Assembly: GCA_963210315.1 (NCBI GenBank)
Contig: OY723307.1
Span: forward strand, 62,001-126,000
Reading direction: 5' to 3'
Origin: Rhynchopus euleeides
Taxonomy: Eukaryota > Euglenozoa > Diplonemea > Diplonemida > Diplonemidae
Length of the DNA: 64,000 bases
Shown: positions 1 to 10,100 of the stretch, in pieces
How the letters are laid out: each line of letters begins with the position of its first letter
Numbering within the stretch: position 1 is the first letter of the stretch
Translations under genes and position numbers: made by a program
The notes under the pieces: model-generated
What the model was told of the DNA's origin: nothing
The model's input: only the letters and a program-made list of their open reading frames with translations
The model's database searches: none

Positions 1-426
1 AGGGTACACAGGAGTTGTCACTCCCCTAAACTACCGACTTGACACGGCGGGTTGCGATATCATTCTCGTCCGCACTGCACTTGCCCCCCCCCCACCCCAC
101 CCCACCACCCGCAACCAAAGGGATGGGTATCTCTAATATGATGATGCCTGCTGTCTATTTCAAGCGGTAAAGGCCCCCCCCTCCGCACCCGCACTCCACC
201 AAACAACACCACACACATTCCACATGTTTTGCTGAAGTGCAAGGCCGCATCGACCGAAACTCCACACCCCAACGAATTGATTCCTCCGCACTGAGTGTGC
301 CGAGAAGAGAACAACACCACGAGGGAGCTGGGAGGGGGACTAGGTGTGACGGACCGACAACACCCCAGCAGGGCGCGGGGTGGGGTGGGCGGGCGGGAGG
401 CGTGGGTAGTTGAGATGGGACCCACC
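1..426. other. Intergenic, low complexity
   Basis: No gene is supported here. The stretch has C-rich runs (around 85-105 and 174-182) and lies downstream of the CUE-domain gene, so it would include that gene's 3' untranslated region. I saw no clear polyadenylation signal. Confidence 0.5.
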
Positions 427-2617
427 TCACCGCGCGTGACGAATGACACCGACGACGGGCTGCCGCGCCGCCGCCACCCCACCACCACCACCACCAACCC
501 CCCTGCGCGCCGCAGGAACCGCCCCACCGCCACCTGCCGAGGCTGAGACACCCTTGCTGCCACCCGCCTCCCTGAGCGTCGCCTCCAGCAGCGCGTCGAT
601 CACAGCCATGTCGACAGAACCGGGGGCCTCCTCCTCCTCCTGCTGCTGCTGCACCGCCACGCCCCTCCCGGCACCCCTCCCCCTCCCCTTCGGGGGGAGC
701 CCCGCCGACACGGCAGCACCCACGCCTGGCGTGGCACCGCCGCCACCCCCAGTCGGCACGGGATGCAGCACGCCCGACCAATCCGTCGCTGCCCCCTCCC
801 CCGCCGACACCCCGACATGGCGCGGCAGGACGGGCCACATGGGGGGTGCTGCTGGGAGATGCACTCTGAGGGAGTCAACATCACGTTCATCGTCACCCTC
901 CGCCTCCACAACCCCGCGTGAGGAGGTGAGGTGGGCGAGGAGCCCGACCCACGCCCGGCGTGTCCCCTCGGGGATGAGGGCGAGCGACGCACCCTCTGTC
1001 TCCACAAGCGCCTGCAGGGAGACACCGGGCGCGATGCGCGACACGGCGAGGAGGACCCCGCCGAGGGTGTCGGTGGGGAGGGGCGCGCTGTCGCTGCAAA
1101 ACCCGGCAAAGATGGGGAGGGCCGCGCGGAGGTAGCACGCCTGCGCGGCAGCCTCGCCCGGCGAGGGGGGCCACGCCGAGCTCAGCAGGGCACACCCGAG
1201 CTGGATGCGCTGCAGGGAGGCGTCGCCGCCCCCACCACCACCACCACCGCCCTGCCTGCTCAGCAGGATGAGCAGCTCTGAGGCGGTGCGGAGGTCAGTT
1301 CCCAGGCCCCTCCCCGCCATCGCCCCCAGCAGGTGTGCCTTGGAAACCTCCTTCTGCGACCTCTTCTGCCTGAGGAGCTTCTGGAGGGAGGAGGCGGCGG
1401 CGGCGGCAGGCTGCTCCGAAGCCCCGCCGCCTTCTTCGCTGGGGAGCCCCTCCAGCATCGGGGCACCCCAGGCGTATTGCGGCTTGCGTGCCTTCCCCGC
1501 CCTGCGCTGGTCCTGCTGGGTTCTCTCCTTGTGCCCGCCGCAGCCGGGGGGTGCCGAGGCGGAGGCTGCGGCGGAGGCGATGCGGAGCCTCTCGAGGAGC
1601 AGGTCTGCGACGAGGGGGGCGAGGGTGCGGTGGCCTGCGTCGTGCAGCAGCTGCAGCACGTCGAGGAGCTTCGGGAGGCAGGGGAGGGAGAGGCGGTGCG
1701 CCTTGGCGAAGAGGGGTGCCGCGCCCCCGTGCCAGCCGTGGGGGAGGCGCCGGAAGGCGTCGGCGATGGAGGAAGCGGTCACGTTGGGGAGCGGCAGGCG
1801 GTGGTACAGCAGGTGGCGGAGGTACAGCTCGGCAGGGGTGTGGCGCTGCAGGGAGGGCGGTCGTGGGGCGGCCGCGTGGCGGCGGGGCTGGGCGCAGGGC
1901 AGTGTGGGTGCGAGGTTTCCCCACATGGCGAGGGCGGCTGCGGCGCCCGCATGGCAGGCAGCGCGCCGGAGTCGCTTGGCTCGGGTTGCTGCTGCGGTGG
2001 TGGTGGTGGTGGTGGGGCTTGCAGGAGCAGCAGCTGCAGCGGGCGCCGCCTGTGGTGGTGGTGCCCTGCGTGCCGCAGGCGCAGGGGGTTCTGCTGGGGT
2101 GGATCTCGCTGTGTCTGTGGTTGCGGTTGCGTTGCTGCTGCGCAGCGCTGCTGCCGAGGGTGCTGCTGCGGGCCTGCCGGCAGTGGGGGCTGCGCCCTCT
2201 CTGCGCAGGGAGGAGGAGGCGGTGGTGGTGGTGGTGGGTGTGGGTGTGGTCTCCCAGGTCTTGTTCCACACGCTGGGCTTCTTGGGTGCAGGCTTTGCCT
2301 GGGGTGGTGCGCCCTTGGCTTCTCCGAAGATGAGGAGCTGCTCGACAGCGCGGTCCACGTTGTTGCTGCATGACTTCAGAACGCTCTGGATCTGTGGGGG
2401 TGGTGTTGTAGCACATGTGCATCAAACAGGAAGGGAGGAGGGGCGGGTGATAGACACGCTCGCCTCTGCAGGGCCAACCGCCAGGACAACCGCACCCCCA
2501 CCCCACCACCCCTACCTACTACCGCTGCATTCACAGAACCCAGATCCATACCACACGCGGCTGAACGGAGGGGAACATCTCTTTGAGAGCCGCAACGTTC
2601 TTATTCATAGTTGCCAT
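427..2617 (-). CDS. CUE-domain protein, two exons
   Basis: The model is exon 1 at 2552-2617 and exon 2 at 427-2391, joined over a 160-bp GT-AG intron (2392-2551) in phase 0, giving 676 aa. The join is supported by the protein: exon 1 ends with an LKEMFPSV motif and exon 2 opens with IQSVLKS, then NNVDRAVEQLL. Together these make a complete CUE domain (residues about 6-45), including the MFP motif and the leucine pair that contact ubiquitin in the family. After it comes a low-complexity Pro/Thr/Ala linker (about 50-150), then helical, leucine-rich sequence (about 170-500) that I do not recognise, then Gly-rich stretches, a short Gln/Glu run and a basic tail. A ubiquitin-binding adaptor role is inferred from the CUE domain only. 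The start is the first ATG of exon 1; a second ATG lies three codons on. Very high GC leaves long open frames on the other strand, which I treat as shadows. Confidence 0.8.
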
Positions 2618-3113
2618 TGCTGGACCCTCCCTCCCAGCGGGGGTGGCGCCTGCGGGGTGGTGGGGTTGGAGTGAGGGTGTGTGGTAGCACTGCTTGTCAG
2701 TCGAGATGTTCGATCTGGTGGAGGTGTGACCTGTTTGCAAAGACCCACTAAGCAAGTCTGGCCGTGTGAGTGTAGTGCGCTCGAATGGGAAGAGGGGGCA
2801 ACTGGCAACACGGCGCCGTTCTTGCATCGCTGAAGACGGGGAAAGGCTTGGGGGGGGTTGCGCGCGTGTGGGCGCTTGTATTCTCGAAGGCTTGCGGCAC
2901 GGCACCCACACGTAGTGGTGGCCCGAGAATGCTCGTCGGATGACTCTGCGTGCCAACCAGCCACCACACCTTCAACCGGAAAACACCCACACCCCTTGCT
3001 GCACCCACGGATGCGGGCTTGCAGCTGCACTGTGAAAAGGCGAAAGGCACAATGGGCACAACATGCAACATGGCGCATCGTGCGAGGCACACAACAGCAC
3101 CACCTTCCCACCT
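2618..3113. other. Intergenic spacer
   Basis: This is the promoter side of the CUE gene and the 3' side of the FWWh gene, both on the minus strand. No further gene or clear motif is visible. Confidence 0.5.
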
Positions 3114-6100
3114 CTACACAACACAGCTGCCGGTGATCCCTGGCAAGGGCGTCACGGTGCTGTGTGAGGACCCTATACGCGCCCTGCTGCGGTGCGAGAC
3201 ACGTTTGTAGGACTTCAGTGCAGGGGCGCACGGGGGTGCCGGCAGGAAGGCGCCCTGCTCGGGGCTCGGGGGCGACAGGGCAAGGCACTTCGGCGACAGC
3301 GAGTGCACGCCCTTCGCGGCGAGGTCCTGCGGCGACAGCGGGCAGAGCGGGGGGAGCGCGCACGCCTGCCCCGACAGGAGGTGCCCGCTCTCGCTGCGCC
3401 ACTCCTCTGCGGGCGACGGCACCAGCCCCCGCATCCGGCTCTCCGCGCTGCTGCTGTGCTCCCGCCCGCCCCCGACGGTGCTGCGGTACACACGCTCGTT
3501 CTCCAGGGCAGCCTCTGACCCATTCCCCTCGCTGTCGTCATCGGAGGAGTCGAGGAGAGTGCGCTGCAGGACAGGAGGGTTCGCATGCTGCATGGCACGC
3601 AGCGCGAGCCCCGCCCGCTGCCTGTGGGTGCTGGCCTTCCGCCGCCGCTTCCCAGGCACCTGCCCGCACAGCGAGAGGGCGTCCCCCTTGTGCAGCAGGC
3701 GCGTCAGCCCGCGGGACGCGTCGCGGTGTTGGTCGTGCAGCTCCTGCACCTGGCGCTGCAGCCGCTCCTGGCTGTGCCGGTTGGCACGGCGCAGCCTGTG
3801 CCGCTCCTGCGTGTCGCTGGCGACCTGCTTCTTGGAGAAGCGCAGGTGCACCTCGCGTGCCTGCTGGTAGAACGACGCCACCGTCCCATCCACGAGGGAG
3901 GAGAAGGCTTCGGCAGGCGTCGCGTTAGAGGGCAGCGCGCTCGACGCAGATGCGCTGCTCCGACCAGCGCTGTCGTCGGAGAGCACCGACATGGCGGACA
4001 TGATGTGGGCGAAGGTCTTGAGGTGCGACACGGAGTCCTCATAGACGGCAGCGCTGGAGGGGTCGGTGTCGTTGCTGCGCTTCAGCCACAGCATCATGTT
4101 GCGGCGCAGGTCGGGCTGGGCGGTCTTGCAGGAGGGGAGGTGCACGTCCTGCATCTCGAGGAAGCGCGTCAGGAGTGGGCTGCGCGTCAGCAGCGAGAAG
4201 TCCGTCGGCTTGCCCTTCCGCATCGCCTCCTCATACCCGTCCCTCTCGTGGCTGATGCCGAGGCACCACCCGAGGTTGTCGATGGAGGGGCGGTCCGTCT
4301 TGTCCTGCACAGCACCGCCCTCGGAGGGGCGGTACCTCTTCCGCACCGTGCGCCCCCCCACCTCGAACCACTTGCTGACGCCGGAGGAGAGTGCCGGCAC
4401 CTCGGGTGCAGCCTCAAGCCTCCCTTCGCTGCGCGTGGCCCGCGACCCGTCGTCCTCCCGATCCTCCTCGGCACGGGCAGGCGCCCCCCCGGCGGTGCGG
4501 TGGGTCTGCGTGCTGGAGAGCAGCTTGCGGATCTCGTTGGTGCGTTTGTAGTTCTCCTTGTTCTTGAGGTTCGCTGACTGCGACTGGAGGTATGGCGACG
4601 CTGCAGATGTCGAAGACAGACGCGCACCCACATGGGCGCACAGGCTGGCGATCTCATCGTCTGTGATGCCCGGATCGGTGCTACCGCTGCCATTACCCCC
4701 GACGGCAACACTGTCCACCGATACCTTGCGGCACGATGACTGCCGCCGCCGCATGGCAGGCGCTCCTTCATGGGTGCGGGTGATGCGCGCACGGACGGAC
4801 TGCTGGGGGGGCGAGGGCTGTGCCGGCAGCACCACTGTGCGCTCCGCCACGCTGCTTGCCAGGGGCTGCGTGGCGGCCTCGCTCTCGGCAGAGGACCCAC
4901 TGGAAGAGGCTGTCGAGAAGCGCGGCCCGCGGCGGTCCCCCAGCAGGGGCAGGGGGGCCTGCGGGTCGGAGTCGGGCTCCACGTCGCCAGGGCGCTTGAT
5001 GCGCAGCGACCCGAAGACGGTGTGCGCGTCGCTGGGCTGCCGCAGAGGGGTGGGGCGCACGAGCCCTTGCCACTCCTCGTCAAGGAAGTGCTGCTGCACG
5101 TCCAGCAGGCGCATGATGGTCTCTGCGACGGTCCGCCCGTTGCGCACACGCGACAGTACAAGCTGCATGCTGTCCATCCCCGCCTGGCTGCCTGCCGGTG
5201 TGCTGGACCTGCGGCCCTTGCTGTCCTCCAGCCTGCCCTCCCGCGGCGTTGCCCTCCCAGGGGGCTGCGGCTGTGCTGCGGGCGCGGCGGGCGCATCGCC
5301 GGCACACCCCAGCGACGAGGGGCTGGGGAACCTGCACCAGAAGGGGATGAAGCAGAACCCCGTGTCGCTGACGCCCGTCACCCACTCCCACAGCATGCGG
5401 GCGCTGAAGGCGCGGAAACACATGTCTTGGAACAGCTTCGCGCGCTTCTCCCCCAGGTCCATCTTGTTCAGCAGCTGCGCGGTGCCTGTGCCGGGGTTGG
5501 CGTCGCTCTGGGGATCCGCAGTCGAGCCCTGCGCAGCAGGGAGCACAAGGATGCTGGGGAAGGCTGTCACCACCGCATGGTGGACGCACTGCGCCAGGAA
5601 GTCGGGGATGATGGAGAGGGTCGCGTCGAGCTTGCTGCGCACCGCAGCCTGGGAATGCGCAGCACACTCCCGCAGGACACGCATGTGAAGGCGGACGTAC
5701 ATCGCCCCATAGGTGCGGGCCATCGCATCCATCGTGACGTCCTTCGCGAACTTCACCTCTGAAGGCTTCAGGCGCGTGTCGGGCGCCAGGTCCTGCTGCG
5801 CACCACGCTCCGCCCCCCTGCCGTCCAGCTCGCCCTCCAGGTAGCACAGGAGGAGGTGCCACGATGCCTGCTCGAGGAACTGCACCATGTCGTCTGCCCT
5901 CGCAACCTGCACCAGAGGCCTCGGCAGGGTGAACACACCCCCCTGCAGGACACGCAGGTACTGCAGGCAGTTGCGCAGCAGCCCGACCTTGTCGGTGTGG
6001 GAGCCCGACGCCTGCGCAAGGCTGGGGAGTGCGGCGAAGGCTGCATCGCGCGTGGCGTACCTCTCCAGAACGACGCCGACGGAGGCGGAGATGGCGTCAG

Positions 6101-6692
6101 GCGTCAGGCCCGAACCGAACCTCTTCATCTTCTTGCTGAGCAGCTCGCGCCACGCGTCGGGGTTTGGCTCCGAGGGGGCGTCGCCCGCTGCAGCGCAGCT
6201 GGATTTGGCGGAGTCGCGCCTGTCCATCAGGGCTGAGAACACGTTGTGCATCACAGACTCCGCAGGCCGTGTGGAGGGTGTGTTCGACATGCTCCGGGCG
6301 AGCGGGGTCGCGGACAGCATCGGGATGTTCCCCGACTCAGGCGTCAGGTGCTTCCGCATGCCCTGCTTGTGCACCCTGCAGGTAAGCCGCACGTAGGCCG
6401 CCACGACTGCGGCAACGCCTCTGCGGTCCTTCGCCTCCGCCTTCTGTGCTTGCAGCGCCCCCTCGTCCTCATCAGAAGAATCGCCGCTCTGCGACGGCGG
6501 CACCACAGCAGGCGTGGCAGCTGCCTCGGGGAAGGTGACACTGCGGGTGCGCTCCAACCTGTCATGTGAATCAGCACCGGACACATCAGGCGCGTCGGAT
6601 GGCGCTTCATGGTGTCGGGCAGGGCCCCCCACGTCCACCTCGGTGGGGAAGATCCCCCCGAACAGCGCACGCACACGGTCCTGCGCAGTCAT
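3114..6692 (-). CDS. FWWh/FAM227-like protein
   Basis: This is one uninterrupted 1192-codon frame. The N-terminus is acidic and Ser-rich (about 1-100). The middle matches the layout of the FWWh (FAM227) family as I know it. A hydrophobic helix with a SWHLLL core lies near residue 278, where the family has FWW. A conserved helix follows at about 310-340. A PDFLAQ motif leading into TAFPS lies near 362, and LWEWVTG near 439. In the family these correspond to the 'yPdflAqavf-AFp' and 'seWitG' segments. The long C-terminal half is Ser/Arg-rich and probably disordered; a heptad-like charged stretch around 3700-3830 could form a coiled coil. FAM227 members are associated with ciliated cells and sperm, so a flagellar role is plausible but inferred. 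The match rests on motif order, not a search. Start chosen: the first ATG of the frame. Confidence 0.7.
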   Translation of the reverse strand: MTAQDRVRALFGGIFPTEVDVGGPARHHEAPSDAPDVSGADSHDRLERTRSVTFPEAAATPAVVPPSQSGDSSDEDEGALQAQKAEAKDRRGVAAVVAAYVRLTCRVHKQGMRKHLTPESGNIPMLSATPLARSMSNTPSTRPAESVMHNVFSALMDRRDSAKSSCAAAGDAPSEPNPDAWRELLSKKMKRFGSGLTPDAISASVGVVLERYATRDAAFAALPSLAQASGSHTDKVGLLRNCLQYLRVLQGGVFTLPRPLVQVARADDMVQFLEQASWHLLLCYLEGELDGRGAERGAQQDLAPDTRLKPSEVKFAKDVTMDAMARTYGAMYVRLHMRVLRECAAHSQAAVRSKLDATLSIIPDFLAQCVHHAVVTAFPSILVLPAAQGSTADPQSDANPGTGTAQLLNKMDLGEKRAKLFQDMCFRAFSARMLWEWVTGVSDTGFCFIPFWCRFPSPSSLGCAGDAPAAPAAQPQPPGRATPREGRLEDSKGRRSSTPAGSQAGMDSMQLVLSRVRNGRTVAETIMRLLDVQQHFLDEEWQGLVRPTPLRQPSDAHTVFGSLRIKRPGDVEPDSDPQAPLPLLGDRRGPRFSTASSSGSSAESEAATQPLASSVAERTVVLPAQPSPPQQSVRARITRTHEGAPAMRRRQSSCRKVSVDSVAVGGNGSGSTDPGITDDEIASLCAHVGARLSSTSAASPYLQSQSANLKNKENYKRTNEIRKLLSSTQTHRTAGGAPARAEEDREDDGSRATRSEGRLEAAPEVPALSSGVSKWFEVGGRTVRKRYRPSEGGAVQDKTDRPSIDNLGWCLGISHERDGYEEAMRKGKPTDFSLLTRSPLLTRFLEMQDVHLPSCKTAQPDLRRNMMLWLKRSNDTDPSSAAVYEDSVSHLKTFAHIMSAMSVLSDDSAGRSSASASSALPSNATPAEAFSSLVDGTVASFYQQAREVHLRFSKKQVASDTQERHRLRRANRHSQERLQRQVQELHDQHRDASRGLTRLLHKGDALSLCGQVPGKRRRKASTHRQRAGLALRAMQHANPPVLQRTLLDSSDDDSEGNGSEAALENERVYRSTVGGGREHSSSAESRMRGLVPSPAEEWRSESGHLLSGQACALPPLCPLSPQDLAAKGVHSLSPKCLALSPPSPEQGAFLPAPPCAPALKSYKRVSHRSRARIGSSHSTVTPLPGITGSCVV

Positions 6693-7121
6693 CGCTAACT
6701 GGGGAATGCTGCTATGCTGCGGTGTGTGTCATGGTTCCCGTCCTGCATGCAGACATGCAGAATGGGAGGCAGGGACGCAGGGTGCGCAGGTGTGTGCTGT
6801 CGTCTGTCGTGGTGGTGTAGAGGGGTGGGTGTTTTCAAAGCTGCTCTTGACGGCGGAGGCAAAGCCGGGCCACTGCGCCCCCGCACGGACACACCCGTCG
6901 TTCTGTTGTGTTCGTTCCAAGCAGTGTGGAAAGTGTCACCTGGAAAGGTGGCACATGCGAGCCAATAAGACACACTAGAATCGTTTCTTGGCAGACGACA
7001 GTGCACACCACACCAGAAGACCTTGGTCTTGTCCAAGGCCCCGCCAGATTGGATACTGGTAGCTGCTTCCAGCTGAAATACGACTCGCAACGTGTCTTGC
7101 ACACATCCCTCTGCCACACTG
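6693..7121. other. Intergenic spacer
   Basis: This lies between two minus-strand genes, so it holds the promoter of the FWWh-like gene and the 3' flank of the NLR-like gene. Nothing else could be recognised. Confidence 0.5.
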
Positions 7122-10100
7122 CTACGCAGCAGCCACAGCCCCACCAAGCACACTGCGTGCAGCGGTGGGCGTCACAGTGTCGAGCCCGGCGCATTGAAAG
7201 GGTACAGGCACAACGGGCCCAATCCCGATCACAGTCCGCAGACGCCAGGATGCGGCACAGATGGGGATCACGTTGCCATCACAAACAGCAACACCGGGGG
7301 GTGCCCCTGATGTCATAACTCCGCTGCCCACTGAGGGGGTATGGCCTTCAAGGCTCTGCGGCTCCTTCCCCGTTGATGTAGCCCAGACACGAACACTGTT
7401 GTCATCAGATGCTGAGATGATCTTCAATCCGTCTGGTGTGACAGTCACGGAGTAGACAGGAGAGGTGTGGCCTTCCAGCTTCTGCAGCTCCTTCCCCGTT
7501 GATGTATCCCAGACACGAACGCTCTTGTCGGCAGATGCTGAGATGATCTTCGATCCGTCTGGTGTGACAGTCACGGAGGAGACACGAGCGGTGTGGCCTT
7601 CAAGCTTCTGCAGCTCCTTCCCTGTTGCTGTATCCCAGACACGAACGCTGTTGTCGGCAGATCCTGAGATGAGCTTCGATCCGTCTGGTGTGACAGTCAC
7701 GGAGTAGACACGAGCGGTGTGGCCTTCAAGACTCTGCAGATCCTTGCCTGTTGCTGTATCCCAGACACGAACGCTGTTGTCGGCAGATCCTGAGATGATC
7801 TTCGATCCGTCTGGTGTGACAGTCACGGAGGAGACACGAGCGGTGTGGCCTTCAAGGTTCTGCAGCTCCTTCCCCGTTGATGTATCCCAGACACGAACGC
7901 TCTTGTCGCCAGATCCTGAGACGATCTTCGATCCGTCTGGTGTGACTGTCACGGAGTAGACAGGAGAGGTGTGGCCTTCAAGACTCTGCAGCTCCTTGCC
8001 TGTTGATGTATCCCAGACACGAACGCTGTTGTCACCAGACCCTGAGATGATCTTCGATCCGTCTGGTGTGACTGTCACGGAGTAGACAGGAGAGGTGTGG
8101 CCTTCAAGCTTCTGCAGCTCCTTCCCCGTTGATGTATCCCAGACACGAACACTGTTGTCATCAGATCCTGAGATGATCTTCAATCCGTCTGGTGCGACGG
8201 TCACGGAGTAGACACGAGCGGTGTGGCCTTCCAGCTTCTGCAGCTCCTTCCCTGTTGATGTATCCCAGACACAAACGCTGTTGTCGCCAGATCCTGAGAT
8301 GATCTTCGATCCGTCTGGTGTGACTGTCACGGAGTAGATAGGAGAGGTGTGGCCTTCAAGACTCTGCAGCTCCTTGCCTGTTGATGTATCCCAGACACAA
8401 ACGCTCTTGTCGCCAGATCCTGAGATGATCTTCAATCCGTCTGGTGTGACAGTCACGGAGCGCACCCACGCGGTGTGGCCTTCAAGCTTCTGCAGCTCCT
8501 TCCCCATTGATGTCTCCCAGACACGGACGCTGTTGTCGCCAGATCCTGAGATGATCTTCGATCCGTCTGGCGTGACAGTCACGGAGTAGACAGGAGAGGT
8601 GTGGCCTTCAAGCTTCTGCAGCTCCTTCCCCGTTGATGTATCCCAGACACGAACGGTCTTGTCATCAGATCCCGAGATAATCTTCGATCCGTCTGGTGTG
8701 ACAGTCACGGAGCGCACCCACGAGGTGTGGCCTTCAAGGTTCTGTAGCTCCTTCCCTGTTGCTGTATCCCAGACACGAACACTGTTGTCGGCAGATCCTG
8801 AGATGATCTTCAATCCGTCTGGTGTGACAGTCACGGAGTAGACACGAGCGGTGTGGCCTTCAAGACTCTGCAGCTCTTTCCCTGTTGATGCATCCCAGAC
8901 ACGAACGCTGTTGTCATCAGATCCTGAGATGATCTTCAATCCGTCTGGTGTGACAGTCACGGAGTTAACTTCGTCGGTGTGGCCTTCCAGCTTCTGCAGC
9001 TCTTTCCCCGTTGATGTATCCCAGACACGGACGCTCTTGTCGCCAGATCCTGAGATGAGCTTCAATCCGTCTGGTGTGACAGTCACGGAGCAGACACGAG
9101 AGGTGTGACCCAACAGAGGCGGGAGCGGGGCACCGAAGGAGGAGCCCTTCCAGTCAGAGTCTGTGAGATTGCCCTCCCAGATCATTGCGTGCTCCAGCCA
9201 GCAGTTGTGGAAGCGGCTCTCCGTCAGCACAGTCCCACCCAGGCGTGCGTGGCGCAGGTCGCTGTCCTGCACAAGCACACCAGTGAGGTCGCACCTGAAC
9301 GCAAACCGCGCGCGTGCGGCGAGTGCCATGGCATTGGAAGCAGACGCCAGTGATACTGCGTCATCACCAGTGTCGCGGGTCGCCAGGACCAGTGGCAGCA
9401 GCTCGGTCACCACCGTTGTGTCGCGCTCGTCGCCCCCACGTGAGAGCACCGTGTCCGCAAAGTACTCCAGCACATTCGGCGCATCCTTGCTGAAGGCCCT
9501 GCGCACTTTGCACCCAAGCGTGTCGGCCACAGCACCTTTCCGTGCCAGGCGCCGCGCCACAAGGAACTCCCCAAGCGTCTTGTGACGGAATGCAAACGCG
9601 CTGCTGTCGTCGTGGAAGCTCTCCACACGAAACGGGAGGACCCGGAACGCCTCGTCTGTCCTTGCATGGTCCACCCCGTCCTCCTCCAACAGGCGCGCCC
9701 GCTCTGTGCCCAGTGCTCCCTGCCACATCTGTGCCTGCAGCATCGCGCACGCAATCAGTTCGCCCACCCGCAGCACCTCCTCCACGCGCGCCGCTCCAAC
9801 AGACCCCTGACGCAACCCTACCTCCACGTGCTTCTGCAGGTACGCCTCGTACACCGCGACATCACTCAGGCACTGATGCACCTGTCCGCTGCACGATGAC
9901 AGCTCGCGCTGCGCGTAACACGCCATGTGAAGCAGGAACGGGTTGCGCAGCTGCGACAGCACCGCCACCTCAGCGTCTGCGACTGTGCGCTGCTGCTCCG
10001 CCTTCGCCACTTGTGCCACACGCACCTTGCTGACGTACGCCACCGCGTCTGCCTGTGTGAACGGCTGCATGTACAGCGACCTCGTCCCGTCCCCACAGAT

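Noticed and set aside
1205..2674. Long plus-strand open frames opposite the CUE gene
   Set aside because: They translate Gly/Ala/Arg-rich nonsense from a GC-rich antisense strand, while the minus frame gives a CUE domain across a proper intron.
7338..9114. CRISPR-like regular repeats
   Set aside because: The 126-bp period is a coding WD40 array with no spacers, in a eukaryotic gene.
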